From: Mucilaginibacter dorajii
Lineage (GTDB): Bacteria > Bacteroidota > Bacteroidia > Sphingobacteriales > Sphingobacteriaceae
DNA: 64,000 nucleotides
Reading direction: 5' to 3'
Assembly (NCBI RefSeq): GCF_024808255.1
Contig: NZ_JANTYS010000003.1
Location: forward strand, 310,001-374,000
Part shown: positions 28,500 through 37,087 of the stretch, piece by piece
Layout: every line of letters starts with the position of its first letter
Position numbering within the stretch: the first letter of the stretch is position 1
The notes under the pieces: generated by a model
The model's input: the letters and a program-made list of their open reading frames with translations, nothing else
Databases searched by the model: none
Told to the model about the DNA's origin: nothing
Position numbers and translations under genes: made by a program

Positions 28500-28538
28500 A
28501 AAAGCCCTGGCTTAAGCAGAAACTCAACCAGGGCTTTT
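28500..28538 (-). terminator. Terminator of the 72-aa protein gene
   Basis: AAAAGCCCTGG (28500-28510) pairs with CCAGGGCTTTT (28528-28538); on the minus strand the stem is followed by TTTT. It lies 18 bases beyond the stop at 28556. Confidence 0.8.
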
Positions 28539-28555
28539 GCGGTTAATAATAAATA

Positions 28556-28774
28556 TTAAGCCCAGCCAGTGCCTTTTTTAGCGTTACCTTTTGCTATATG
28601 CTCTTCAGCAGTAGCTTTGCCCATAATAGCAGCCATTTTGTTGCCTGCACCATCTGTACCAGTTGCAATATACCTACCAGATTTAATGTCGATCACCGGA
28701 TCAATCATTGGTACATTTTTGGTTTTGGTTTTCACTGAATAAGCGGTAATGCCGCTTCCTTTTTCTGTTGCCAT
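28556..28774 (-). CDS. Small hypothetical protein, 72 aa
   Basis: A compact basic protein: MATEKGSGITAYSVKTKTKN then IKSGRYIATGTDGAGNKMAA and TAEEHIAKGNAKKGTGW. The repeated Gly-Lys pattern and absence of signal or membrane segments suggest a small cytoplasmic or nucleic-acid-associated protein, but I do not recognise it. A strong terminator just downstream and an AT-rich leader region of about 140 bp support a real, independently expressed gene. Confidence 0.65.
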   Translation of the reverse strand: MATEKGSGITAYSVKTKTKNVPMIDPVIDIKSGRYIATGTDGAGNKMAAIMGKATAEEHIAKGNAKKGTGWA

Positions 28775-28916
28775 GATAAGTTTCTTTTTGTGTTTTTTAG
28801 TTTAACCCCATTTATACTGAATTGTTTCAGCCTTAGCTATAATTGGTTTTGAAGTGTAAACATGCATTAAAATTTTTTAATTCAAAATATTTGGCCTAAA
28901 TAATTTGTTAACACAT

Positions 28917-29468
28917 TTACTTTTTTGTTAATAAAGCGTAAATAACGGTATCTTCAAAGCGGCCATTATGGTAATGATTTTCCTTAAAATACCCCTCTCT
29001 TATAAAATTATTGCATTCAAGCAGCTTAATGGATGCCTTGTTTTGCGGACTAACATTTGCCTGGATGCTGTGAAACTTTAACTCGTTAAAGCCAAAGTCA
29101 ATAACTTTTTGAACAGCTTCCTGCATTAATCCTTGTCCCTGGTATGCAGGGTTTAACAGGTAACCTATCTCGGCCCGGTGATTTTCCTTTTCTATCCGCC
29201 AAAAACCAATACTACCTATAAATTTAGGATCATCTTTAAGTGAGATACACCAGGTAATGCCGTTGTTGGCGGCTAAAAGGTCGTCAATAACCTTGATCAA
29301 TCCCAATGCGTCATCTAATGTTTTGGTAAGCGGGCGGCCAATATATTGCATCACACCGGCATCGCTGCGCATTTCAAAAAGATCGGCGGCATCAGCATCG
29401 GTAAACCGGCGTAACTCCAGGCGCTGCGTTGTTAAAACCGGGAAGGGGGTAAAGTTGGGGTTAAGCAT
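28917..29468 (-). CDS. GNAT family N-acetyltransferase (RimJ/RimL-like)
   Basis: 183 residues with the RimJ/RimL order: LTTQRLELRRFTDADAADLF at the N-terminus, WCISLKDDPKFIGSIGFWRI, RAEIGYLLNPAYQGQGLMQEA (acetyl-CoA loop Q-x-x-G-x-G/A) and FHSIQANVSPQNKASIKLLE. It transfers acetyl from acetyl-CoA to an amine, possibly a protein N-terminus; the substrate is unknown. The gene lies ten bases downstream of the M28 peptidase gene and is probably cotranscribed with it. Confidence 0.9.
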   Translation of the reverse strand: MLNPNFTPFPVLTTQRLELRRFTDADAADLFEMRSDAGVMQYIGRPLTKTLDDALGLIKVIDDLLAANNGITWCISLKDDPKFIGSIGFWRIEKENHRAEIGYLLNPAYQGQGLMQEAVQKVIDFGFNELKFHSIQANVSPQNKASIKLLECNNFIREGYFKENHYHNGRFEDTVIYALLTKK

Positions 29469-29477
29469 AACGGGTAA

Positions 29478-30635
29478 TTATCGTTTGGAATTCTGCATCA
29501 GCGAATCATTAAATTCAACAATGAACCTGAACAAGTCTTTATATTTATTGAGCGGCAGGGTGGCACTAATGTCAAATACATCGTGATAAGCTTTAATACC
29601 TCCCATGGTGTAAATAAAAAATGCAGGCACACCTTTTTCTGTAAATAAATAATGATCGCTATTGGCGGCTTTACCACGTTTGGCTACTTTAACAAAGTAA
29701 TGGCCTTCGTCATTAATGCGCTGCATCGCGGCAAATTCATTAGGGTACACTGTTGCGTTTACTACGGTGATGCCTTCTTCGCCGGTTCCGTTCAAATCAA
29801 GGTTAATTAAAAAGCGGATGTTTTTTAGGGGGATGAGTGGATTTTCTGTAAAATATTTAGAGCCCAGCAGACCTGCTTCCTCGCCCGAGAAAGCAATAAA
29901 CGCCATGGTATAAGGCTGCGGGTGCGATCCGTAATATTTAGCCAGGCTAAGCATTTGCGTTAAACCACTGGCGTTATCATTAGCGCCCGGAAAATAAGTA
30001 TCGCTGCCCATGCCACCCAGATGATCATAATGCGCGGTTACCACAATTACAGAATCGGGCTTTACGGTACCTTTAACTACCGCGCAAATGTTAGCCGTTT
30101 TAAAATTGGGAATAACCTGGTTTTCTATATCAGTATAAATACTGAAAAATGGCAACTTTATCGCTTTTTTATCAACCTGAATTACGGTATAATCAAGCGC
30201 CTTACCCTCGACCGACCAGGTCAATTTATCCTCTAAGGAAACCACCACCCGGTTTTGCCTGTCAACAAAATGTGTGCTATCGGTTTGCTCCAATTTGCCT
30301 GCGCCATGCACCCCCTTGCTATCCGGACTTACAATAAACGCTTTACCTGGTACAAGTTTTTCCCCGTTAATAGTCACCTCCATTTTACCGGGGAAAATAT
30401 TTACCGGGTAGCTAAATTCCTGCTGAAAGTTTTTGCCATCCATCGGCTTTAGGCCATAGCTTTTAAATTGTGTTTGTATAAAGGCGGCAGCTTTGTGTAC
30501 CCCATCGCGAGTATAACCGCGTCCCCAAAAGTAAGGTGAGGTAAGGGTGTCAACCAGTTTACGGGCAAGCAGGCTATCCTGGGCAAAACACAGGTTGGCT
30601 ATAAACACGAATAGGATAGTTAGTTTAAATTTCAT
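29478..30635 (-). CDS. Secreted M28 family zinc aminopeptidase
   Basis: 385 residues with a signal peptide ending CFAQ. The two-zinc site is complete in order: H in TAHYDHLGG, D in PGANDNASG, EE in AFSGEEAGLLG, D in INLDLNG and H in GIKAYHDVFD. Before it, a PA-like insert (residues about 50-160) is likely. The enzyme should remove N-terminal residues from peptides in the periplasm. First gene of a two-gene unit with the acetyltransferase. Confidence 0.92.
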   Translation of the reverse strand: MKFKLTILFVFIANLCFAQDSLLARKLVDTLTSPYFWGRGYTRDGVHKAAAFIQTQFKSYGLKPMDGKNFQQEFSYPVNIFPGKMEVTINGEKLVPGKAFIVSPDSKGVHGAGKLEQTDSTHFVDRQNRVVVSLEDKLTWSVEGKALDYTVIQVDKKAIKLPFFSIYTDIENQVIPNFKTANICAVVKGTVKPDSVIVVTAHYDHLGGMGSDTYFPGANDNASGLTQMLSLAKYYGSHPQPYTMAFIAFSGEEAGLLGSKYFTENPLIPLKNIRFLINLDLNGTGEEGITVVNATVYPNEFAAMQRINDEGHYFVKVAKRGKAANSDHYLFTEKGVPAFFIYTMGGIKAYHDVFDISATLPLNKYKDLFRFIVEFNDSLMQNSKR

Positions 30636-30732
30636 TTATATTAAAGGTGTAGTTGATAGGCTGCTTTGAGTAAGTTAAATTGGCAACATAAAGCCAGGGC
30701 TAAAATAATTAATAAAACCGGGCAGCAGGCAA

Positions 30733-31653
30733 ATGGAGGTTAATATTGATCGCATTAATTACTACAATATATTTGCTATGTTTGCGGCGGCAAGCCTGGC
30801 CTTATTTATCCCGTTTGAACTGGTGTTATTATCCTATGCCATACTTGGCCCGGCGCATTATTTAACTGAGATCTCGTGGTTAAACAGCCGGAGTTATTTT
30901 ACCCTCAAAAAGTATGACATTGCGCTTGTTATTGGCGTTGTGGTACTTTCTTTATTATTCAGGCGGCCTTATTCCAGCCTTGTTTATTACACCTTTGGGT
31001 TATCGTTTATTTTGCTGGTCATCCCCGGTTGGCCAATGCGGCTTTTAGCTTTTGCTTTGTTGGTAATAACGGGTTACTTTTTACTGAGCAATAACCTGCT
31101 TAATACCATTTTTGGCCTCTATATCCCAACGCTTATTCATGTATATATTTTTACCGGGGCTTTTTTGTTACTGGGCGCTTTGAGGCAAAAAGGAATGTCG
31201 GGCTATATTGCTTTTTTAGTCTTTGTAATTTGCCCTGTATTATTATGCGTGCTTTTTAACAATTTACATATTGAGCCCACGCAATGGGCTATTGGTAACT
31301 ATCAGCATTTTGCAAGGCTAAACACTATTACCCTACGCAATAGGAACCTCAATATTTATACCGATAGAACCAGCATCATTTTAACAAGGCTTATTGCTTT
31401 TGCTTACACTTATCATTATATCAATTGGTTTGCAAAAACAAGGGTTATTAACTGGCACCAAATTTCGCGGCTAAAGGGCATCGTAATAGTATTAATATGG
31501 GCAGCTTCTATTACCCTGTATTTTTACAATTATAGCTTAGGCATCAAATGGCTGCTGATACTTAGTTTGGCTCACGTAATACTGGAATTTCCACTTAATC
31601 ATCGCACTTTTATTGGGATAGGGAAAGAGATCCGGAACAAGATAATTACATAA
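30733..31653 (+). CDS. Polytopic membrane protein with conserved-looking histidines
   Basis: 306 residues with about eight or nine membrane helices. Histidines sit at helix ends: GPAHYLTEISWL near residue 40, TLIHVYIFTGAF near 140, TYHYINWFAKT near 225 and LSLAHVILEFPLNHRTF near 285. Intramembrane His clusters of this kind are seen in Brp/Blh carotenoid oxygenases and other di-iron or haem membrane enzymes, so an enzymatic role is possible; this is inference and I do not recognise the family. Its 3' end overlaps the convergent TIM-barrel gene by eight bases. Confidence 0.65.
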   Translation: MEVNIDRINYYNIFAMFAAASLALFIPFELVLLSYAILGPAHYLTEISWLNSRSYFTLKKYDIALVIGVVVLSLLFRRPYSSLVYYTFGLSFILLVIPGWPMRLLAFALLVITGYFLLSNNLLNTIFGLYIPTLIHVYIFTGAFLLLGALRQKGMSGYIAFLVFVICPVLLCVLFNNLHIEPTQWAIGNYQHFARLNTITLRNRNLNIYTDRTSIILTRLIAFAYTYHYINWFAKTRVINWHQISRLKGIVIVLIWAASITLYFYNYSLGIKWLLILSLAHVILEFPLNHRTFIGIGKEIRNKIIT

Positions 31654-32587
31654 AACTATCGGCCTCCCTATATGCTTTAATCAGCGCTAATTCGCCTTCT
31701 TTACCTGCGCCCGCGGTACCATGCTCCATGCCCAAAACCCCACGATAGCCTTTATTATAAATGTGTTTAAAAATGTTTTTATAGTTTACCTCGCCGGTGC
31801 CCGGTTCTTTGCGGCCAGGATTATCGCCAATCTGGTAATAGCCTATCTCGTCATAAACCAAATCGAGGGTAGGGATAATATTACCCTGGTTGCGCTGCAC
31901 ATGGTACATATCATACAAAATTTTGCACGATGGACTGCCTACGGCCTTGCAAATGGCATAAGCCTGATCGGGCGTGCGGAGGAACAGGTCGGGGTTATCG
32001 CTCAGCGGCTCCAATACCATGATCACGCCGTGGGGTTCTAATATGGCGGTGCCTTTTTTTATGGCCTCTATTACGTTGCCTGTTTGTACGCCGATGGGCA
32101 GGTTGCGAACAAAATCGCCGGGAACAACGGTTACCAGCTTGCTGTTGATGCGCTTAGCAATTTCAACCGCTTGCTTGCAGGATGCTATGAATTTTTCAAC
32201 CTGGTCGGCTTTGCCGTTTGCCAGCATGTTGCTATCGTTACCTAAGCCCGGTTGTACAAATACGCCCATGGCCATGCCTAATTTGGCTAAAGTATCGCCT
32301 ATTTTTTTCTGCTGATCTTCTGGCCGGCCGCTCATCCCGTTATCCTCAATGGCACGGAAACCTTTATCATAAGCAAATTTTATCTGCTCAATAAAATCAT
32401 CGCCTGCATGGCTTTTAAACATACCATCGTGTGTGCCATAATTGAGGTTAAATGGTTTATCGCCTGCTGTAGCAGCCACTCCAGCCGGATCGGCACAACT
32501 GGTAAGTGCCGTAGCGTTTAAAACACCAGTAGTTAATAATGATGCACCCGCCAGCATGGAGCCTTGCACAAAGTTTCTGCGTTTCAT
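31646..32587 (-). CDS. Exported sugar-phosphate isomerase/epimerase-like TIM-barrel protein
   Basis: 313 residues. The start MKRRNFVQGSMLAGASLLTTG is a twin-arginine-like signal (KRRNF). The body is an AP-endonuclease-2-type TIM barrel of the hydroxypyruvate isomerase group: metal-binding acids in VLEPLSDNPD, LYDMYHVQRNQGN, YYQIGDNPGRKEPGTGEVNY and GVLGMEHG. Periplasmic members in Bacteroidota are thought to act on unusual sugars or keto-acids; the substrate is unknown. Monocistronic, tail-to-tail with the membrane protein gene. Confidence 0.88.
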   Translation of the reverse strand: MKRRNFVQGSMLAGASLLTTGVLNATALTSCADPAGVAATAGDKPFNLNYGTHDGMFKSHAGDDFIEQIKFAYDKGFRAIEDNGMSGRPEDQQKKIGDTLAKLGMAMGVFVQPGLGNDSNMLANGKADQVEKFIASCKQAVEIAKRINSKLVTVVPGDFVRNLPIGVQTGNVIEAIKKGTAILEPHGVIMVLEPLSDNPDLFLRTPDQAYAICKAVGSPSCKILYDMYHVQRNQGNIIPTLDLVYDEIGYYQIGDNPGRKEPGTGEVNYKNIFKHIYNKGYRGVLGMEHGTAGAGKEGELALIKAYREADSFM

Positions 32588-32624
32588 AGGTTGGAATTGG
32601 TTTGTGGAAGCAAGATAGGTTTTT

Positions 32625-32684
32625 TGGACTATTGGACAAAAGATAAAAGACTTTTAGACAAAGGATTGTTGGACGTATTAGACC
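32625..32684. repeat. GGACAAAAGAC word repeat, copy 2
   Basis: The words TGGAC, AAAAGA, AGACTTTTAGAC and AAAGGATTGTTGGAC are reiterated upstream of the TIM-barrel gene, the same vocabulary as at 26175-26200. Confidence 0.6.
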
Positions 32685-32807
32685 CATGACTGTTGAAAGA
32701 GAAGATTTAGGGTAATCTATTTAGATGCTTTTGTTGAAGTTATATTATTGACTAATAGTTGTTTATAATTTATAACTGTAAAATAAGTTACATAACGTAG
32801 TTTTTAG

Positions 32808-32838
32808 TTGCATAACTGAAAGTTACGTTATATATTTG
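32808..32838 (+). promoter_or_regulatory. Promoter/operator region of the BlaI-M56 pair
   Basis: TTG (32808-32810), a 20-base spacer and TATATTTG (32831-32838) match the Bacteroidota promoter. The surrounding ATAACGTA near 32792-32800 and TACGTTAT near 32824-32831, with a related CATAACT between, form dyads suited to BlaI-type repressors. The -7 box ends only three bases before the ATG, so the message would be leaderless or start elsewhere. Confidence 0.45.
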
Positions 32839-32841
32839 ATT

Positions 32842-33207
32842 ATGGAAGAGCTAACAAAAACAGAGGAGCGGGTGATGCAGGTAATATGGCAGCTAAAGCA
32901 ATGCTTTGTTAAAGATATTATTGAAGCGCTGCCCGATGATCCTAAACCACCTTATAATACCATTTCGTCGGTAGTACGATTGCTGGAAAAAAAGGGATAT
33001 GTTGATTATAAGGCCTATGGCAAAACCTATGAATATTTCCCCAAGATCACCAAAGCCGAATATCGCAAAACCTTTTTCAGCCGATTTTTTGCCGGGTATT
33101 TTGACAATTCGGCCGAGAGTCTTTTTTCCTTCATGGTAAAGGAAGAGAAGCTGAGTCCTGAAGATATTAACAAGCTAAAAGATATCATTAATAAAGGCGA
33201 GGAATAA
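32842..33207 (+). CDS. BlaI/MecI/CopY family transcriptional repressor
   Basis: 121 residues from ATG 32842 (a TTG two codons upstream is unlikely). Winged-helix features: ELTKTEERVMQVIWQLKQCFVKDIIEAL, PPYNTISSVVRLLEKKGYV (recognition helix) and YFPKITKAEYRK (wing), then a C-terminal dimerisation helix. Repressors of this family are cleaved when the partner M56 sensor is activated. Its stop codon shares one base with the ATG of the M56 gene (33207), so translation is coupled. Confidence 0.92.
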   Translation: MEELTKTEERVMQVIWQLKQCFVKDIIEALPDDPKPPYNTISSVVRLLEKKGYVDYKAYGKTYEYFPKITKAEYRKTFFSRFFAGYFDNSAESLFSFMVKEEKLSPEDINKLKDIINKGEE

Positions 33208-34871
33208 TGGAAACCATTAGCTATGTACTACAAGTATCGGCGTGTACGGGGATCTTTTACCTGTTTTATCACCTGTTTTTGCGAAAGCTTACCTTCTTTA
33301 ACATCAACAGGTGGTATTTAATGGTAACGCTGCTGTTGAGTTTTGTAATACCCGCGATAAAAATACAGGTTGATGAACAGCCGCGATACATTACAGCTGC
33401 TAAACAAATTGCGTATATCGATAAATTACAGGGTGTTGCGCAGCCGCAGTTTACGTACCGGCAAACAGATGGGTTTATTGATGAACCACCTGTAAATTGG
33501 GCTAAAGTTGCTGAGTTGTTTTATATTATAGTTGTGCTGGCATTAGGTACGCATCTTTTGATATCTGTAAGTCTGTTTTTTGTGCGTTTGAAGGGGAAGC
33601 CTAAATCAAAATTAGATGGCGTAACCATTTTGGGAAGCCATCCCGAACTTCGAAACGGATCTTTTTTTAACTATATATTTTTAAATGACGATGGCATTAG
33701 TCCACAGGAGTTAAAATACATTATAGCGCATGAATTGCTGCATGTAAGGTCTTTTCATTCTGCAGATAGGGTTATTGCCAAAATAGCCCAGGTTATCCTT
33801 TGGTTTAACCCTTTTGTTTACCTGTATGCAAGCGCCATTGAGGCAAATCACGAGTTTGGTGTAGATAATGGTATGGCCCATGTTACAGATAAAAAAATGT
33901 ACGCTAATTTATTGCTTCACCTATCCGTGACCGGGCAGGGAATGCTATTGCTTAATGGTTTTAGCAAGGTACCCTTAGCAAAGCGTATTACAATGCTTTT
34001 TAACAAACCATCAAATAATATGAAAAAGTTCGCCTACCTGCTTATCGCGCCTATTGTGCTCATTAGCTGCCTGGTTTTTGCAACCAGTTTAAAAATAACG
34101 ATCAAAAAGCAGTCACCAACAACAGCTTTTGATGAGCCGGTTGAAAAGTATCGTCAAAAGGTAAAACGTGATAAAGCTTTCGATTTGGCAATGGCCGAAC
34201 AAAAGGCTTACATGAAGAGTGATGAGTATAAAGATAAGTCGAAGCTTATTAAACAAGTAATGGAGAACGACAACGTAGTTAAAATTGTTAAGGTAACAAA
34301 GGACGAAAAGACCGGCATTTTACGTAACTATACTATAGCCTACAATAATAATAACTATGACCTTTGGATTAATTACGCAGACAAAGGTGAGTTGGACGGA
34401 AAACTAAATGTGGGCGATGAGGTAACTATGAAAATGTCTACTGGTACTATCTCTAAAAATACACCGGTGTCGTTTTCACCGGCTTATATTATAAAGAATA
34501 ATGTAAAAATATTTGAAGAAAAAAGCGTCACTACAGTTGATAAGTCTCCCTTTTTGTATGAAACCAATAAGGTTCGTTTTACCTACGGGAAAATAATAGA
34601 CGTTAAAAGAAATGCGGCAGGGAAATGTACGGGAATTGTTGTTGAAGGAAATAATGACTATAAATTTAATATCACTTTTAAACCCAACGCGCCCGACTTA
34701 ACCGTGCTTAAAGAAGGCTACCACCTTATGCTCCGTTTTGTACACGAAGTAAAAACCGGCGAAAAAACATATGATATTAATGATTGGGTAGCCATTGGTA
34801 ACAGTCAGGATACCTATGCCTACAGAAATCCCGATTGGTTCTTAAAGTTTTATGAACCGGTGAAATCCTAA
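33207..34871 (+). CDS. M56 family (BlaR1-like) membrane metallopeptidase
   Basis: 554 residues: about four membrane helices in the first 300, with zinc motif HELLH in YIIAHELLHVRSFHSAD and downstream Glu in SAIEANHEF, as in BlaR1/MecR1. A transmembrane segment near residue 275 (FAYLLIAPIVLISCLVFATS) leads to a C-terminal 260-residue extracytoplasmic part. That part is not a penicillin-binding domain: no SxxK is in a suitable place and the composition (two similar beta-rich blocks near 370-440 and 450-540) suggests another sensor fold. So the pair senses something other than a beta-lactam, presumably in the envelope. Confidence 0.88.
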   Translation: METISYVLQVSACTGIFYLFYHLFLRKLTFFNINRWYLMVTLLLSFVIPAIKIQVDEQPRYITAAKQIAYIDKLQGVAQPQFTYRQTDGFIDEPPVNWAKVAELFYIIVVLALGTHLLISVSLFFVRLKGKPKSKLDGVTILGSHPELRNGSFFNYIFLNDDGISPQELKYIIAHELLHVRSFHSADRVIAKIAQVILWFNPFVYLYASAIEANHEFGVDNGMAHVTDKKMYANLLLHLSVTGQGMLLLNGFSKVPLAKRITMLFNKPSNNMKKFAYLLIAPIVLISCLVFATSLKITIKKQSPTTAFDEPVEKYRQKVKRDKAFDLAMAEQKAYMKSDEYKDKSKLIKQVMENDNVVKIVKVTKDEKTGILRNYTIAYNNNNYDLWINYADKGELDGKLNVGDEVTMKMSTGTISKNTPVSFSPAYIIKNNVKIFEEKSVTTVDKSPFLYETNKVRFTYGKIIDVKRNAAGKCTGIVVEGNNDYKFNITFKPNAPDLTVLKEGYHLMLRFVHEVKTGEKTYDINDWVAIGNSQDTYAYRNPDWFLKFYEPVKS

Positions 34872-34900
34872 GTCATCTAACGAAGGATATTACATCTAAT

Positions 34901-34942
34901 AAAAAGCGGCGTTTCATTGATTTTTGAAACACTGCTTTTTTA
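34901..34942 (+). terminator. Terminator of the BlaI-M56 operon
   Basis: AAAAAGC (34901-34907) and GTTTCA pair with TGAAAC and GCTTTTTT (34925-34941) around a small internal loop, 30 bases past the M56 stop. Confidence 0.7.
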
Positions 34943-35153
34943 ATTTGCAGCTTTATCAGTATGGCTAAATCCTTGTTTTACAGGTTTAACCTCCGCTATA
35001 TTGTCATCACAATACCACTTCAGACGCCTTTATTCATTGCACCGTCAGAATGGGGCCAATAACCGCAACGCGCGTTTTTTTGATGCTTATTAAGGGTACC
35101 TTTGCGCCGTCAAAAAATAACGACGTGCACAATACTGAAAACTTTATTCCCCG

Positions 35154-35183
35154 CTCACCGATGTTAATCCGCCTTTCGCCGAT
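35154..35183 (+). promoter_or_regulatory. Direct-repeat site upstream of GIN gene copy 1
   Basis: CTCACCGAT (35154-35162) and TTCGCCGAT (35175-35183) are 9-bp direct repeats with a 21-bp period, the geometry of LytTR-regulator sites. The identical arrangement precedes copy 2 at 36258-36287. Confidence 0.45.
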
Positions 35184-35305
35184 AAAAACCGGGTGTATAT
35201 CTAAATCATAAAAAAGGGCTGTAACGTTTTAAAAATGCCTGCGTCTTATTGGTGTATTTAAAAATAACACAATACAATTACTTGACAATCAAAATGTTAA
35301 ATATC

Positions 35306-35908
35306 ATGAAATCAAAATTATTCACCATCGCTGCTTCTTTATTATTGGTAGCTGGTATCTCAAATTCAACCCTTGCATCTACAATAAATACTAACAATGC
35401 TGCTACTGTTTTAACTGACGTAAGCAACATCAACAAAATCGAAATCCGTGGTAACGTTGAACTTTATGTTTCTGCCGGTACAACAGACCAGGTTAAGGTT
35501 TATAATAAATACTATGCAGAAAGCGCTTTGGTACAAAGTTCAAAAGGGGTGTTGCGCATTGCATCATACACCAAAGAAAAATTAGTTGTTTGGGTAACTG
35601 CAAATGATTTACGTAACATCAGCGCTTATGACAATGCCGAAGTTAAATCATTCGGTAGCCTGTCAGCAATCGAGTTAGAAGTTAATCTGCATAACAATGC
35701 AACCGCTAACTTAAATCTGGATACCTACCAGGCCCGTGTAAATGTTAGCGACCGCTCAAAAATTGAGTTATCTGGTACAACCGAAGTTTACTCATTGACC
35801 CACAATGCACAATCAAGTGTAAACAACAACAAATTTGTTGCTGCCACTTATACCGATAAATTGAATACCAACGCCAAAATTCAAGCCAACGAATTAGCGG
35901 GTATCTAA
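35306..35908 (+). CDS. Secreted head-GIN domain protein (DUF2807), tandem copy 1
   Basis: 200 residues from ATG 35306 (ATG 35294 is also possible). A signal peptide ends near STLAS. The rest is a DUF2807/head-GIN beta-helix-like domain: ISNINKIEIRGNVELYVSAG-type strands, repeated NxxV/A-S patterns (ISAYDNAEVKSFG, LHNNATANLNL, VNVSDRSKIEL). GIN domains are thought to mediate surface adhesion or stress-related scaffolding. A central stretch of more than 80 residues is identical to the next gene, with only synonymous base changes. It is expected to be exported. Confidence 0.85.
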   Translation: MKSKLFTIAASLLLVAGISNSTLASTINTNNAATVLTDVSNINKIEIRGNVELYVSAGTTDQVKVYNKYYAESALVQSSKGVLRIASYTKEKLVVWVTANDLRNISAYDNAEVKSFGSLSAIELEVNLHNNATANLNLDTYQARVNVSDRSKIELSGTTEVYSLTHNAQSSVNNNKFVAATYTDKLNTNAKIQANELAGI

Positions 35909-35949
35909 TTCCTTAAAGACTTTTGCAAAAGTCCATCATATATTCTGAG

Positions 35950-35982
35950 AAGCTGTTACCTGAAAGTGACAGCTTTTTTTGT
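35950..35982 (+). terminator. Terminator of GIN copy 1
   Basis: AAGCTGTTAC (35950-35959) pairs with GTGACAGCTT (35966-35975), followed by a T-run. Confidence 0.8.
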
Positions 35983-36068
35983 TTTATGTAGATCATCGAT
36001 TGTAAGTCGTTCAAATACTTATGACGTAAATGAATAGTAAAGAAGAAAAAAAACAACATTTTTTTTTC

Positions 36069-36121
36069 GCGCAAAGATCGCTAAGTCGCAAAGTAAAATC
36101 TTAGCGCCTTCGCGGTCTTTG
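36069..36121. repeat. CGCAAAG word palindrome
   Basis: GCGCAAAGATCGCTAAGTCG and CAAAG words on the left face TTAGCGCCTTCGCGGTCTTTGC on the right as an imperfect inverted repeat, between the two duplicated GIN units. Another member of the word-palindrome class. Confidence 0.7.
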
Positions 36122-36257
36122 CTTGAAAAGGATAATTCGTGCAGCCTTATAATCATCCTCCATTAGCCGCAAAAACTTCGCTGTAGCTTGCTCACCTTTA
36201 ATTAAAAAGTAATTTTTGGGACTATCACCTAATTTATCATCAAAAATAATTCCCCTG

Positions 36258-36287
36258 TTCACCGATGATAATCCGGCGTTCGCCGAT
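36258..36287 (+). promoter_or_regulatory. Direct-repeat site upstream of GIN gene copy 2
   Basis: TTCACCGAT (36258-36266) and TTCGCCGAT (36279-36287), 21 bp apart; same geometry as upstream of copy 1, about 125 bp before the following ATG. Confidence 0.45.
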
Positions 36288-36409
36288 AAAAACCGGGTAT
36301 ACATCTAATACACCAAAAACTGCTGTAACGTTTCAAAAACGGGGGCGTCTTATTAGTGTATTTAAAAACAACACAATACAATTACTTGACAATCAAAATA
36401 TTAAATATC

Positions 36410-37015
36410 ATGAAAACTACATTATTTACCATCGCTGCCTCTTTAGTTTTAGTAGCCGGTTTATCAAATTCAACTTTTGCATCTACAAAAAATACCCAAA
36501 ATGTTGCCACCGTTTTAACCGATGTAAGCAACATCAACAAAATCGAAATCCGTGGTAACGTTGAACTTTACGTATCTGCCGGTACAACAGACCAGGTTAA
36601 GGTTTACAATAAATACTATGCAGAAAGCGCATTAGTACAAAGCTCAAAAGGTGTGTTACGCATTGCGTCATACACCAAAGAAAAATTAGTTGTTTGGGTA
36701 ACAGCAAATGATTTACGTAACATCAGCGCTTATGACAACGCCGAAGTAAAATCATTCGGTAACCTATCTGCCATAGAGTTAGAAGTTAACCTGCACAACA
36801 ACGCAACCGCTAACTTAAACCTTGATACTTACAATACCGCCGTAAATGTTAGCGACCAGGCCAAAGTTGAGTTAACCGGTAAAACAGAAGTTTATACGTT
36901 AACTCACAACACACAATCAAGTGTTAACAATAATAAATTTATTGCTGCTAACTACACTGATAAATTAACTAACGGTACCGCTGCCAGGAACGAAAACGAG
37001 TTGGCCGGTCTTTAA
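36410..37015 (+). CDS. Secreted head-GIN domain protein (DUF2807), tandem copy 2
   Basis: 201 residues from ATG 36410, with signal peptide ending STFAS. It matches copy 1 throughout, being identical from about residue 37 (VLTDVSNINKIEIRGN) to residue 118 and diverging at both ends (for example TNGTAARNENELAGL). DNA differences in the identical stretch are silent third-position changes, so selection or gene conversion keeps the protein constant. It has its own direct-repeat site and terminator, hence two independent transcription units of one gene product. Confidence 0.85.
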   Translation: MKTTLFTIAASLVLVAGLSNSTFASTKNTQNVATVLTDVSNINKIEIRGNVELYVSAGTTDQVKVYNKYYAESALVQSSKGVLRIASYTKEKLVVWVTANDLRNISAYDNAEVKSFGNLSAIELEVNLHNNATANLNLDTYNTAVNVSDQAKVELTGKTEVYTLTHNTQSSVNNNKFIAANYTDKLTNGTAARNENELAGL

Positions 37016-37055
37016 TTATCCATAATACTTTTGCAAAAGTTCATCATATATTCTG

Positions 37056-37087
37056 AAAGCTATCATCTAAATGTGATAGCTTTTTTT
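37056..37087 (+). terminator. Terminator of GIN copy 2
   Basis: AAAGCTATCA (37056-37065) pairs with TGATAGCTTT (37074-37083), followed by TTTT. Confidence 0.8.

Noticed and set aside
36101..36304. 67-codon minus-strand ORF between the GIN copies
   Set aside because: It runs through the CGCAAAG palindrome and direct-repeat site; the product is low in coherence and the repeats explain the sequence.
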